Assembly: GCA_041741095.1 (NCBI GenBank)
Contig: JBGSKQ010000103.1
Location: forward strand, 25,890 to 89,889
Direction of reading: 5' to 3'
Length of the DNA stretch: 64,000 nt
DNA from: UBA6168 sp041741095
GTDB taxonomy: Bacteria; Bacteroidota; Bacteroidia; Chitinophagales; Saprospiraceae
Notes under the pieces: generated by a model
Told to the model about the DNA's origin: nothing
Seen by the model: the letters and a program-made list of their open reading frames with translations, nothing else
Database searches by the model: none
Part shown: piece after piece, positions 24,954 through 34,975 of the stretch
Layout of the letters: each line of letters begins with the position of its first letter
Numbering within the stretch: position 1 is the first letter of the stretch
Translations under genes and position numbers: made by a program

Positions 24954-27557
24954 TTACCTTGCTACCATCAATTTAGCATAGTGCGGTTTCCCGCCAGCCA
25001 CGATTTGTACGATATACATACCGGGTGGTTGGTTGGCTATATTAAATTCCTGGCGGGCATTGTTCACATTTTGAAAATTGGATTCAAAAATGGCCTGGCC
25101 GTTCAAGTTAAAAAGGCGCACTGTGAAATCCATCGTTTGTTCGAGAGTGATATCCAAAAAAGCAACATCGCCCGTGGGGTTTGGGAACAAATTGAGCGAT
25201 TGGATGCCCGCCGCCTCATCGGCATTGACGAAATAACCAACTTCGTAAACGGCCACTTGTTGGCATCCGTTGGCATCGGTCACTGTCACTTCATAGACTC
25301 CCGCTGGCAGGTTGGCATTGTAGGATGAATCCATACCTACATTCCAATCATAGTTATAAGGCGGCGCACCCAAGTTCGGGGTAAGGGAAATGCTACCGGT
25401 CTGCCCATTCTCCAACGATCCTTGGATTTCGGCTGACAGGCCGAGATTGGCGGGGCAGCCGGTGATGTTGATGTTGTCAAGATCCAGCCAGTAGTCACCG
25501 GAGCCATATGTAGGCAAGAATCGAAGATTGATGGCCTTGCCTTCGTAAGCATCTAAAGGTACAGTAATAGTGGCCATATCGGTGCTGGCAACGTGGTTGG
25601 TGCTATTGACGGTGAAGATGGTCTCGAAGGTTTCGCCACAGTCTTCTGATATTTGAACTTCTAATTTATTAGTGCCAATGTTGGTGGCTACCGTTCCGCT
25701 GGGCCAGTCAACGTAGCGGTAATCAAATGATAAATTGTCATTTTGGCCCACCACACCAAAGCGTTGGGTGGTCACTGTGAAGGAGGAGAAACTGGAAAAA
25801 AGGTTTGCGCCTAAAACGTAAGTTTCGTTGTCGTGAAAAAATGGAGGGTAGATATTTCCCCCCGTCAAGGTCCACAGTGGGTCAACGGCTCCATCCTCAA
25901 AATCTTCCTGCAAGGGCAATGAAAAAGCAGTTACTATTTTAATACTAAATGTATCGTTTGAATGATTGCTGTCCCCATCCAAATTTGTCCAGACTTCAAT
26001 CAAATAATAGCCCGGAACGGAAAAATCATAAGTTGTTTCAAATGAAATGGATTGAGTGCTGTCGTTGCCAACAACACCTGTGAATAGGCCATCCTGTGGA
26101 GTTGGGATGCTCACGGGAACGCCATTGACCGCAAAAAAGAACTCAAAGAGTGTTTCAGGTTTTTGCCCAAAATTGTGCAATCCAATAGTCACCATTTCGC
26201 TGCTGCCCAGGTTGCATTCGTCCATGCTTGGCATAGTGATGCCTGAAACGCCTACGTCGTGCAACCAAAGGGTTTTGAAGGTAATGGGGTTCGTGGGCAG
26301 GCTTGATTCCGTCCCACAATCCAAGGAGACATACACATCGTACCAAGTGTTTTCTTGTAGTCCAGCCAATAGGGCTGATGACAGTGAGCCGACGATGTTG
26401 AGTTCGGTTCCCGTTCCCAAAGTAAATCCAAGCGGGCCGTATTCTACTTTATAATTGCCATTGGCATTTGGATTAGGATTCCAGGCCACGGTTGCATTAT
26501 CGGCATTAACATCTTGCATAAAAATCTTTGGGCCGGGGCAGGAGGGGCATGCCAAAGTGCTTAAAACTAAGCCCGAGGCTGGCCCGGGGCCAGCGCTGAA
26601 TATGACTTGGCCATCGGGATCAAGAATGTTATAAGTGACTTCATTGGGAAAAGATCCAGATGAATAAGTAAAATTGATAATGGTATTGCTGGTAGCAGTG
26701 AAGGTATGGGTTGTTTCAAAACCAGATGGTAGGGTAAAGGTGGAGCTATTGCCATTGTTGTCAACTTTTAGGCTTGCTCCGTTCCAGCCGTCGCCAAAGG
26801 AGTCGAAAAACTCAAGGGTATAAGTACAAGTTCCTCCGGGGATTAGTGTTGGGCAATCTGTCTGTAAAGTTACTGGGCCTGAAGGACAGCTTAATCCATT
26901 GCCACAATCAGTTCTGACGTAAACATCGTATTTGACACAAGGGTTAAGTCCAGTCAGCGTGGCATTTGATGGAATGGAATCAATCTTTATTCCCTGGCCA
27001 AAAGGAAAGCCGCTTGGCCCGTACTCAACTTGGTAGCTTACTGCCCCCGGCACAGAAACCCAGTTAACGTAGGCTGATGAGTCTGTTAATTGATTGGCAG
27101 GCACGAGGATTAGATCTGGTGCAGGGGAATCACAATTGCTGGAGGCGCAACATGCAATGGCTGTATAAACCACGCCTTGCTCGGGTGCTATAAAATTACC
27201 TGGATCACCATCTGAAAAAATAGTTTCATCTTGAGCGTTTAAGATGTTATAGCTCACTTCAGTTGGGAAAGAACCCGCTTGATAGCTAATGATCAGCAGC
27301 GATAAATCTGCAATTTCAAATGTTGCGTTGCCATTTGAAAGTCCCGGTCCAAGGGTATAGGTATTTGTAGTTCCATTTACACTGATAGTAAGCACACCGC
27401 CGTTCCACCCGTCGCCAAATGAGTCGAACATTTCTACCGTATAAGTGCAAGATTGGGCATTGACCTGCGTCGGCATCCAGCCGAAAAACAGCAACGAAGC
27501 CACGAAAAGAATAGGCTGAATAGTTTTTGGCCACACACTAGTAAATGTCAAGTTCAT
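24954..27557 (-). CDS. T9SS cargo with fibronectin III, MAM-like and SprB-type domains
   Basis: An 867-residue secreted protein from ATG 27557; an earlier in-frame start exists but the signal peptide (LFVASLLFFGWMPTQVNAQ) fits this one. Two copies of a SCTYTVEMFDSFGDGWNG-type domain open the mature protein and recur after the first fibronectin III domain. Two fibronectin III domains follow that pattern (SAYVNWVSVPGAVSYQVEYG; ATVAWNPNPNANGNYKVEYG). Then comes a CARDB-like stretch and a MAM/choice-of-anchor J-like jellyroll (LPLQEDFEDGAVDPLWTL ... YWLDLDNINITGCP). A SprB-type repeat follows (PPYNYDWNVG ... GVYEVTVTDANGCQ), and finally a type A T9SS domain (SLNLFPNPTGDVAFLDI). It is a modular surface or adhesion protein, convergent with the FG-GAP gene. 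Confidence 0.85.
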   Translation of the reverse strand: MNLTFTSVWPKTIQPILFVASLLFFGWMPTQVNAQSCTYTVEMFDSFGDGWNGGVLTISVNGTTNTYTLGPGLSNGNATFEIADLSLLIISYQAGSFPTEVSYNILNAQDETIFSDGDPGNFIAPEQGVVYTAIACCASSNCDSPAPDLILVPANQLTDSSAYVNWVSVPGAVSYQVEYGPSGFPFGQGIKIDSIPSNATLTGLNPCVKYDVYVRTDCGNGLSCPSGPVTLQTDCPTLIPGGTCTYTLEFFDSFGDGWNGASLKVDNNGNSSTFTLPSGFETTHTFTATSNTIINFTYSSGSFPNEVTYNILDPDGQVIFSAGPGPASGLVLSTLACPSCPGPKIFMQDVNADNATVAWNPNPNANGNYKVEYGPLGFTLGTGTELNIVGSLSSALLAGLQENTWYDVYVSLDCGTESSLPTNPITFKTLWLHDVGVSGITMPSMDECNLGSSEMVTIGLHNFGQKPETLFEFFFAVNGVPVSIPTPQDGLFTGVVGNDSTQSISFETTYDFSVPGYYLIEVWTNLDGDSNHSNDTFSIKIVTAFSLPLQEDFEDGAVDPLWTLTGGNIYPPFFHDNETYVLGANLFSSFSSFTVTTQRFGVVGQNDNLSFDYRYVDWPSGTVATNIGTNKLEVQISEDCGETFETIFTVNSTNHVASTDMATITVPLDAYEGKAINLRFLPTYGSGDYWLDLDNINITGCPANLGLSAEIQGSLENGQTGSISLTPNLGAPPYNYDWNVGMDSSYNANLPAGVYEVTVTDANGCQQVAVYEVGYFVNADEAAGIQSLNLFPNPTGDVAFLDITLEQTMDFTVRLFNLNGQAIFESNFQNVNNARQEFNIANQPPGMYIVQIVAGGKPHYAKLMVAR

Positions 27558-27862
27558 AATGTCGTCTTTAAATCCAGCCCTTGGGAAATGCCCCGCTTGT
27601 AGCCGGATACTTAATAAATAGAATGTTTGGCGGTAATTTTGGGATGAAACCATAACACATGCTAAGGTAGATAAAATTACAAATTTCGTTTTGTGCCAAT
27701 GTTTGTCCGCCGAAGCGCCTTCCTACTTTAGTCCGTCAATTTGCAATTTGCTAAACCTTTTTTTTTATGCCCTGTTTCAAAGCTCGTTAAAGCCTACCTA
27801 TCGCCTGGTTTTAACAAAAATCCATACTCTTTTAAAACAGAAAGCGAAGCGGTAAGAAATAA

Positions 27863-28750
27863 ATGGCTATTTACTCTATCAGCGATTTGGAAAAATTGTC
27901 CGGGATCAAATCCCACACCATCCGCATTTGGGAGCAGCGGTATGGCATCCTGCAACCCCGCCGCACTGACACCAACATCCGCTATTACGAAGATGAGGAT
28001 TTGAAGCTTTTGTTGAACGTGGCATTGCTCAATCGGCACGGTTACAAGATTTCAAAAATAGCCTCCATGAGCAAGGCCGCTATTGCTGAAAAAGTGGGCG
28101 ATGTGTCTGAAATTAGGGCGGGCCTTGATGCGGAAATAGACCTGCTCACCCTTTCTGCCATCGAAATGGACGAGTACAAGTTTTCCCGCATCCTCGACAA
28201 CCACATTGGACAGTTGGGATTTGAACAGGCGATGTTGGAGGTGCTGTACCCATTCATGGAAAAACTCAGCCTCCTGTGGCTCACTGGTTCTATCAAACCC
28301 GTGCAGGAAAATTTTATCACCCAACTCATCCGTAATAAAATCATCGTGGCCATTGAAAACGAGCCGGTGGTCACCGACCGCAAAGCGCCAAAATTCATCC
28401 TCTACCTGCCCCGTGAAGAGCAACAGGAACTTAGCCTGCTTTTTATGCAGTATTTGTTGAAAAAGCGCCGCTTTCAAGTCGTCAACCTGGGGCCGAACAT
28501 GGCGCTGGTGGATTTAAAAGACGCTTGCCAAATCCACCGCCCCAATTACGTTTTTACCATCCTCTCAGAGACTTTCAATAAGGAACCCGTGCAGCGCTAC
28601 CTGGAAAACTTGGCCGATGCCTCCTTGGGTGCCCACCTCATGCTCACAGGCTATCTCGTCGCCTCCCATTCCATGAAAACTCCCGAAAATGCCACCGTCC
28701 TCACCAGCCTCGAAGAGACGATTGAGATGCTGGATGGAATCAATGCGTGA
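27863..28750 (+). CDS. MerR-family regulator with degenerate cobalamin-binding half
   Basis: A 295-residue regulator. The MerR winged helix occupies 1-72 (YSISDLEKLSGIKSHTIRIW, RYYEDEDLKLLLNVALLNRHG). A helical bundle (about 85-165) and a Rossmann-like domain (about 175-290) follow, in the arrangement of the B12-dependent CarH/LitR photoreceptors. Key residues are changed: the W-x9-EH motif reads W139...E149-N150, and the DxHxxG motif position reads EQQELS (186-191) with no His. Cobalamin binding is therefore doubtful. Bacteroidetes members of this group often control carotenoid genes in response to light or growth phase, but no carotenoid gene is present here. A hairpin separates it from the convergent TMTC-like gene. 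Confidence 0.85.
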   Translation: MAIYSISDLEKLSGIKSHTIRIWEQRYGILQPRRTDTNIRYYEDEDLKLLLNVALLNRHGYKISKIASMSKAAIAEKVGDVSEIRAGLDAEIDLLTLSAIEMDEYKFSRILDNHIGQLGFEQAMLEVLYPFMEKLSLLWLTGSIKPVQENFITQLIRNKIIVAIENEPVVTDRKAPKFILYLPREEQQELSLLFMQYLLKKRRFQVVNLGPNMALVDLKDACQIHRPNYVFTILSETFNKEPVQRYLENLADASLGAHLMLTGYLVASHSMKTPENATVLTSLEETIEMLDGINA

Positions 28751-28751
28751 T

Positions 28752-28836
28752 CCATTGTTTCGTGGCTTCATTGTCTCATTGTCATTTCACAAAGCAGCTT
28801 AAATATCAATGAAGCAATAGAATAATGAAACCATAA
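28752..28836. repeat. imperfect inverted repeat of TTCATTG words between convergent genes
   Basis: A left arm (28752-28786) of TTCATTG/TCTCATTG words and a right arm (28802-28836) of CAATGAAGC/CAATAGAATAATG words. About 23 of 36 positions match without gaps and most mismatches are transitions. It fills the 89-base gap between the ends of the MerR and TMTC-like genes and has the same style as the hairpins at 19907, 36682 and 51603. Confidence 0.55.
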
Positions 28837-28839
28837 ATC

Positions 28840-30906
28840 TCACTTCCTCCCCTGCCTTTCCGCCTCAATATTCGGATTGATCTGCTTTGCTTTTTGGATA
28901 AATTCCTGTGCCTTTTCGGGCTGTCCGTCATTGAAGTAGGCACTGCCGAGGTTGTACCAAGCATCGGCATTATTTGGCTCTGCGGTGGCGGCTTTTTCAA
29001 AAAATTCAACCGCTTTTGCCCCATTGCCGCCCACGCCGTAGGCCACGCCCAGCAAGCGTAGCACCTCGTATTCATTGGGCCGCATTTCGTAGGCTTTGGT
29101 CAAATATTGCAGTGCCTTGTTCAGGTCGCCTTTCTGCTCGCCATAGTAGCGGCCTGCGTCACGGTAGGTAATGCCGAGGTTGTTTTGCGCCTCGGCGTAC
29201 TCGGGGTCGAGTTTCAAGGCTTGCTCGTAGGCTTGGATAGAAGCTTCGTATTGTTGGAGGTAATTGTAGGCATTGCCGAGCAGCAGGTAAGGGTTTTTAT
29301 AGCCAGGGTGGATTTTGATGGCTTCTTGCAGGTGACCTACGGCCTCCGTTAGCATCTCGTTTTTGCGGGCGGCATTTTCTGGTTTGATAGATTTGGTGAC
29401 CAATTCGCCGCCTGTGGCATTGCGCAGTTTGGCACTGTTGGGCACTGTTTTTATATCGGTGGTGAAAAGGGTGAAATTGTCTTTCCAGGCGAAGTTGCGG
29501 CTGAAAGTTTTGATGCCCAATAAAAGCAGGACCGCCATCCCGCCGTACAGTACCGCTGGTTTCAACTGCCCCCAACCACCTGAAACCCGGTACACCAGCA
29601 CCACCACCACCAGCGCAAAACCTACCGATGGCATGTACAAAAAGCGTTCGTTCATGTTGGTGCCAATGGGAAAAACGATATTCGAAGCAATGGACAAAGT
29701 GGCCAGAAAGAAGAGAATACCGTAGCTCACGGCGTCTTTTTTTGGCAAACGCAAAAGGGCGTAAATGCCAAGTCCCAGATAGACCAGCACACTCAAGATG
29801 ACCTGCCAATCGCCAAAACCCATGATGCCCACCGCACGGGGATAGTAGTCGTGGCTGAGCGGGTGGGGGAACAGGAGCAGTTGGATATATTTTATCAGCG
29901 TATAAAAGATAGTGGCAAATTTCTCCCCCGCCGTGAAGTCAACGTATTGATTGCCGACGAGTTTGAGGAATGGGTTGTTCATCAGTTCCCTTGGTGGGTC
30001 GCCTCCCAAGTTCCAGCCCAGCACCGCTCCCCTGACGATGAGGAACAGCACGGCGGCGGCCAATAATGGCAGCGTTTGCCCAAGTATTTTCCCGCCTTTT
30101 GCCTGGGTAAAAAAGAAATACGTCAGCGGCACAATGGCCAAAAAAGTGATGGCATTTTCTTTTGACAACAATGCCAGGAAAAATATGGCTGCCGCCCACA
30201 GGTTGAGCAGTGGTTTTTTTTCATAAAATGCCCTTAAAGAAAGGTAAAGCGCTACCAAGCTGCCCAACAAGCTCACGATTTCGTCCCGCCCTTTCACATT
30301 GGCCACCACCTCCGTATGCACAGGATGCACCATGAAAAGCAGTGTAGCACCAAGGGCCACAAAAGGCGCATAACCTTGGGCAACCGTCAGCCGCCCGTCC
30401 TTTGCAAACATTTTCAACAGCAGCCAAAACAGCACCACGCCCGTCAGCCCGTACAATAGCACATTGACGAGGTGGCCGACAAATTTCACCATGTTCAACT
30501 TCCCGTTTTCGTTTGGATCGTACACGGTATCGCCATCCTTGTCTTTTACCACTTGGCCGTTGGCGTCCCTTTTTTTTGGTGCAAATAATTGAACCTCAAT
30601 GGCATACATGATAGGGGTGAGGGGGCGGTAGCGCCCGCCAGCCACGAGGTTTTCCTTGCCTTCCACCTTGAAAAAGCCCCGAAAGGTGTCGTATTTCAAC
30701 AGCGCCGGAATGCCCGCTACGCCCTTGGTTGTGAACTCGTTGTCGTAAATGACGATGGCATCGTCCACTGCATAATCGAAAAACAGGGAATTGGCGTACA
30801 GCACGACGCCGAGCAGGGAAATGCCCCAACTGAAGCGTTTGACAAACTGATCCGCCGAGGTGGCGGCGCTGGATATGTTTTTAGTGGAAGGCTTGCGTTT
30901 TGCCAT
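28840..30906 (-). CDS. TMTC-like multispanning membrane protein with TPR repeats (putative GT-C glycosyltransferase)
   Basis: A 688-residue protein. The first helix (SWGISLLGVVLYANSLF) is followed by a loop with FDYAVDDAIVIYDN, where Asp48-Asp49 sits where GT-C transferases carry a metal or lipid-donor binding acidic pair. About ten further membrane helices run to about 475. The last 170 residues are TPR units (PYLLLGNAYNYLQQYEASIQ, AEAQNNLGITYRDAGRYYGE, ADAWYNLGSAYFNDGQPEKA). This membrane-plus-TPR layout is that of animal TMTC O-mannosyltransferases and their bacterial relatives. Protein O-mannosylation of exported proteins is known in Bacteroidetes, but that this protein does it is inference. 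It is single on the minus strand. Confidence 0.75.
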   Translation of the reverse strand: MAKRKPSTKNISSAATSADQFVKRFSWGISLLGVVLYANSLFFDYAVDDAIVIYDNEFTTKGVAGIPALLKYDTFRGFFKVEGKENLVAGGRYRPLTPIMYAIEVQLFAPKKRDANGQVVKDKDGDTVYDPNENGKLNMVKFVGHLVNVLLYGLTGVVLFWLLLKMFAKDGRLTVAQGYAPFVALGATLLFMVHPVHTEVVANVKGRDEIVSLLGSLVALYLSLRAFYEKKPLLNLWAAAIFFLALLSKENAITFLAIVPLTYFFFTQAKGGKILGQTLPLLAAAVLFLIVRGAVLGWNLGGDPPRELMNNPFLKLVGNQYVDFTAGEKFATIFYTLIKYIQLLLFPHPLSHDYYPRAVGIMGFGDWQVILSVLVYLGLGIYALLRLPKKDAVSYGILFFLATLSIASNIVFPIGTNMNERFLYMPSVGFALVVVVLVYRVSGGWGQLKPAVLYGGMAVLLLLGIKTFSRNFAWKDNFTLFTTDIKTVPNSAKLRNATGGELVTKSIKPENAARKNEMLTEAVGHLQEAIKIHPGYKNPYLLLGNAYNYLQQYEASIQAYEQALKLDPEYAEAQNNLGITYRDAGRYYGEQKGDLNKALQYLTKAYEMRPNEYEVLRLLGVAYGVGGNGAKAVEFFEKAATAEPNNADAWYNLGSAYFNDGQPEKAQEFIQKAKQINPNIEAERQGRK

Positions 30907-31032
30907 GATGGAATTTTAAAGAGCGTAAAAATGGGAAAAATGAAAATACCAACAAAGGTTGGGATGCTACAGCCCCAGGTGTCTTTTGGCTAATACTGGT
31001 CAATGAACTGACCAAATTTACAAAAAACCGAT

Positions 31033-34000
31033 TCAGGGCCGGATTTTTACAAAACCCCCACTTTTTGGTTTTTGGTTTTCTGTTTGTAAAAACAACCTAT
31101 ACGAACCCTCTGGCAGGTTGGATACATCCATCTCAAGGAAGTGCTCCCCTTCCGAAAGCCGCATGGTTTCCTTTTTTAGGTGAACACCCTGCGAACTAAT
31201 AACGGTAGCCTGCACTGCCCCTTTTTCTTGGGTGAAAAAATGGACGCCAAGGGTGGACACAACAGGATTTGGATTAATATTCAATGAAACATCTTCTGAA
31301 TCTTGCCCTTCATTGCCATCAGGCAAAAAGCTGCCCGGCTGGGTAATTATGACAGTGTAGTCTTCCACCTCCCCCAGCTCAAAATCTTCACATGCTTCTG
31401 CATATTCCCCTCGCCGCATGGAAACCCTCATGCGGGTTGTTCCCAATTCGGCATTATCAGGTATCAATACTGGCACGGTTACCTTTGAAGTGCCTTGCTC
31501 CTCCAGCACCAATTCGCCGTTGTCGTCAAAATCCCCATCCCGGTTGAAGTCTATCCATGCACGGAAAAATTCCTCATAAATATCCCAACTAAAAGCGGGC
31601 GTGATACTCAGGTCCATTGTTGATCCGATGGGCGCTGGTGTTGCGATGTGTATAAAATTTCCATACTGCTTTTTAAAGGAAGGATGGTTGATGTCGCCAA
31701 ATTGTACCCGTTCAATCCATTCCCACCAAGGCTTATCGGATCGGCTGTTACAGTAGCTGGGCGGGTGCTTTACACTGAAACTTTGGACGACTGGCAAGGC
31801 TGCTTGCCAATCGGCATTTCCTGCCTGCGATGCCATAACGGTGACAGTGCCTGCCGTGCCGTTCAGGGCCAGCAAATTGCCGTTGAGAGAAGCAGGGCCG
31901 GAGAGGATGGTAAACACAACCGCCAGGCCAGAAGAGGCTGTTGCCATCAATGCGAAGGGTTGGTCAATGGTAAATTTGTCGGGAATGGGCTGAAAATCAA
32001 TGCTTTGTATTTGAGGTGCTGATAGGTTGGTAACGCCGGGGGTAGGGGCATTGGCTTTCCACGAGGAGGGCAGGGCATTGTCCAGCAGGTGGCTCACCAA
32101 TTGCAGCGTCTTGCCCGTGCCGTCCGCATCTACTGGCCAGGGCAATTCGTCGTCGTAGCGCACACTGTCAATGACATCGAGCTTGGCGTTTTTCAGTTGG
32201 ATCAATTCACTGTCGTTGCTCAGTTTGAATCCTTGTACACCGTCTCCAAAACTGCCTAAGTAGTTGCTCGCCCAAGGGTATGCAGATTTGAATGCGGCCT
32301 CGTTTTCCACCAATAACAAATAGCTGTTGGGCTGCAAGACTGTACTGTTGGGGGTGCTGAAATAGGCGCTTTCATCCAGCAGTACCCAGCCAGAAATATC
32401 TACCTCATTGCTGTTTGGGTTGAAAAGCTCCACCCAATCGCCGCTGTTGGGCGAGCTTGGCGAGTTGTAGTTTATTTCGTTGATGACAATGTTTTCAACT
32501 GAGGTCGAACCCATTTCAAAATAGGCTATCAGTGTTTCGTCTTCGGTAAAATGGGCAATTGCTTCGTGCATGTTGCCCATCCCTGGCTTCGACCAGCCGA
32601 CAAAGACATATCCTGGCGCTGGCACGGCCCTTACTGGTATATCCACTCCCGTAAAATATTCGCCGCTCCAAGGCAGCCTGTCGGCACCCAGATTTAAGGT
32701 GCTAAACTGGATGCTGCCACTGCCCGCAGGCTCTACTTGCAGGGTGACGGTAGCGGTGCCGGAGGCTTCGTGGAAGTGATCCACGAAGTGTTGCCGCAAG
32801 ATATCGGGGCGCTCGTCGGCAAATTTGCGGAGCAAGGCCAAATTGTCCTGCCAGGGGTTCCAGCCAGGCGACCATTTATCATAATGGGCTTGTATCTCCG
32901 GCTCATAGAGTGCAGTGAATTCATCTATCCTTGCATTTACCCTTTGCGGGCTGAAAAGCACGTTGAGGAAATCCGCCGTCCGGTTGATGAAGTCACGGCG
33001 GAAGGTTTCATTTTCCATTACTTTCCTAAAGGGCAAAGTGGCCCACCAGGGGTTGGGCCAATTGGATGAAGTGCTGTCGAGCAGCCTCGTCAGCGAGTTG
33101 GAAGTGGCTTCGCCCGTGTTCCAAGTATTGCCGCCAGGCAGGTGGTTCAGAAGGCCGAAGCTCAGGTCCAGATCGAAGGTCATGAACTGCCAAAGGCCAT
33201 TGTTGCCATTGGGCCGCCACCGCCGGAAGTTTTTGCCGGGCCAGTCGGCGTTGTCCACCAGCACACTAAAGGCGGCATAATCAAGGAAATGGGGCAAATC
33301 TATAAAAGTGCCCAGTTCGGCCAACCGGGCGTTATCGCTAAAATCATTGGCACCGAGATAGCCCAACAGAAAATTCCAACTATCGAAACTGCCCGCTTTG
33401 GCCTCGTCATCATCCAGAAAATCCATTTCATTTTCGTTCAGGCCCAAATGCGCCTCCACCCACTCCTCTGTCATTTGCTCCCGCAGGTTGTGGATGCCCC
33501 AATATTGGCCATTTAGGTAAACAAGGCCGGGCCGGAATGCTTGTAAGTGTAGCTTTGGTGGGAGGATAATGTTCCCCACATCGTCCATTTCTCTTGCCAA
33601 GCTAGTAACGAAGGCGTCACGGAACATGGTGATGTTCCAGTCCTGGCCAGCATTGCGCAGCAAAAATGTATTGTATTCCTCGAAAGGCAGTTCGGTAAAA
33701 ATGGGATAGTGAAATTTCCCACCCAATGATTTCAATTTTAAGGACTTCTGCGGATTGGAAGCACTGCCTGTTCCGTGTATTTCCACCGAGGCATTCTGGC
33801 TAAAGGCTGTCGAATTGTCTTCTTCAAAAAACTCGACATGTACTGGCCGCTCCCAGTTTTCCATATAGTTGGGATAAATGCCTGTAACCGAATCAAAAAA
33901 ATCTTCCTCTTTAAAAGAAAGCGCCACCACAGGAAAAGTGTGGTTAATATTGAGAAAATAAGTATAGGTGGCGATGGCACTTGGCAGCAGGCCAGCGGCA

Positions 34001-34719
34001 AAAGCCCTTGCCCGAAGGGTGGTAGTTTCGGTTATTTGAAGCGGCGCAATATAGAAGGGGGAAGTAGCATTTGGTTCGCTGCCATTCAGCGTGTAGCGGA
34101 TTTCGGCGTTGGTTGTGGCTGTCGTTAAGGCAACTTCAATAGCGTTATTGTAAAAACCGCCAGCGATAGAAGCAAGGGGCGCTTCTGTAGGGTTCCCGCC
34201 GGGAGAGATAAGGTTAGTTGCCCCTGGTGTTGGGGCGCTAAAAAATTCAAATGCATTGCCACCATCTGGAATCCTGCCATAGGAAACATCAATGCTTTGT
34301 GGACCAAAAACCAGGGCGTCAATCGGCGTGGAGCCGTTGGGGGCGAATAGGCCGATGTCCTCGCCACCAGCACCCAGTTTAGCGTTGATATGCAACGCCC
34401 CTTGCATTGGCTCTTCATCGAACCAAAGGAGCAGGAACCCACCAGGTGGAATGGTTGTTTTGGCGGGATCGGTGCTGGGTATTTGCCATTTGGTAGGATT
34501 GCTCAGCTTATCCGTGACGTACATGCCGCCAATATCGGCAGCTGTGCTACCTGCATTATACAATTCCACCCAATCATCGTATCCACCGAACTCATCGGCC
34601 AGGGTGCTATTGTTGGATGCCAGGAATTCATTGATAAAGATTGACTGGGAGAAAAGCGGCAAGCCAACCATTATGGCAAAAGCAGCCAGCATGTTTTGTA
34701 CTAAACGGGTGCTCGTCAT
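31033..34719 (-). CDS. large CotH/lamin-tail/GEVED T9SS cargo protein
   Basis: A 1228-residue secreted protein from ATG 34719 (MTSTRLVQNMLAAFAIMVGL); a longer frame adds 19 residues without export signal value. In order: lamin-tail domain (about 25-170, IFINEFLASNNSTLADEFGG), chitobiase C-terminal-type domain (about 180-255, AEIRYTLNGSEPNATSPFYI), CotH domain (about 260-640, FLLRNAGQDW, LVYLNGQYWGIHNLREQM, FDLDLSFG), a second lamin-tail domain (about 735-880, IVINEINYNSPSSPNSGDWV), a GEVED domain (about 1030-1125, FFRAWIDFNRDGDFDDNGE ... ELGEVEDYTV), and a type A T9SS sorting domain. It is a cell-surface protein with a possible phosphotransferase core. Its closest relative here is the CotH protein at 13729, which has one lamin-tail domain and a membrane anchor instead. 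Confidence 0.88.
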   Translation of the reverse strand: MTSTRLVQNMLAAFAIMVGLPLFSQSIFINEFLASNNSTLADEFGGYDDWVELYNAGSTAADIGGMYVTDKLSNPTKWQIPSTDPAKTTIPPGGFLLLWFDEEPMQGALHINAKLGAGGEDIGLFAPNGSTPIDALVFGPQSIDVSYGRIPDGGNAFEFFSAPTPGATNLISPGGNPTEAPLASIAGGFYNNAIEVALTTATTNAEIRYTLNGSEPNATSPFYIAPLQITETTTLRARAFAAGLLPSAIATYTYFLNINHTFPVVALSFKEEDFFDSVTGIYPNYMENWERPVHVEFFEEDNSTAFSQNASVEIHGTGSASNPQKSLKLKSLGGKFHYPIFTELPFEEYNTFLLRNAGQDWNITMFRDAFVTSLAREMDDVGNIILPPKLHLQAFRPGLVYLNGQYWGIHNLREQMTEEWVEAHLGLNENEMDFLDDDEAKAGSFDSWNFLLGYLGANDFSDNARLAELGTFIDLPHFLDYAAFSVLVDNADWPGKNFRRWRPNGNNGLWQFMTFDLDLSFGLLNHLPGGNTWNTGEATSNSLTRLLDSTSSNWPNPWWATLPFRKVMENETFRRDFINRTADFLNVLFSPQRVNARIDEFTALYEPEIQAHYDKWSPGWNPWQDNLALLRKFADERPDILRQHFVDHFHEASGTATVTLQVEPAGSGSIQFSTLNLGADRLPWSGEYFTGVDIPVRAVPAPGYVFVGWSKPGMGNMHEAIAHFTEDETLIAYFEMGSTSVENIVINEINYNSPSSPNSGDWVELFNPNSNEVDISGWVLLDESAYFSTPNSTVLQPNSYLLLVENEAAFKSAYPWASNYLGSFGDGVQGFKLSNDSELIQLKNAKLDVIDSVRYDDELPWPVDADGTGKTLQLVSHLLDNALPSSWKANAPTPGVTNLSAPQIQSIDFQPIPDKFTIDQPFALMATASSGLAVVFTILSGPASLNGNLLALNGTAGTVTVMASQAGNADWQAALPVVQSFSVKHPPSYCNSRSDKPWWEWIERVQFGDINHPSFKKQYGNFIHIATPAPIGSTMDLSITPAFSWDIYEEFFRAWIDFNRDGDFDDNGELVLEEQGTSKVTVPVLIPDNAELGTTRMRVSMRRGEYAEACEDFELGEVEDYTVIITQPGSFLPDGNEGQDSEDVSLNINPNPVVSTLGVHFFTQEKGAVQATVISSQGVHLKKETMRLSEGEHFLEMDVSNLPEGSYRLFLQTENQKPKSGGFVKIRP

Positions 34720-34975
34720 AATTTTGTTTTTCAAATAATACTGCCAATGTCCATTCACCAAAGCCACAATGAACATTCGACAATTTTCTTAAACCAGCCT
34801 TGTTGGGATTTTGGATCGGCAAACTCAGGGATGAGGGAGATGAGTGCAAGGATACGGAATTAAGGGAACTTTTATATCGCTTGATGGAAAGTGCAAGGAC
34901 GCATATCAATCTTTATAACATCATGAATTTCAAAACATCTTATCAACTTTTTACCCTTCCAACCATTTCCTTACC

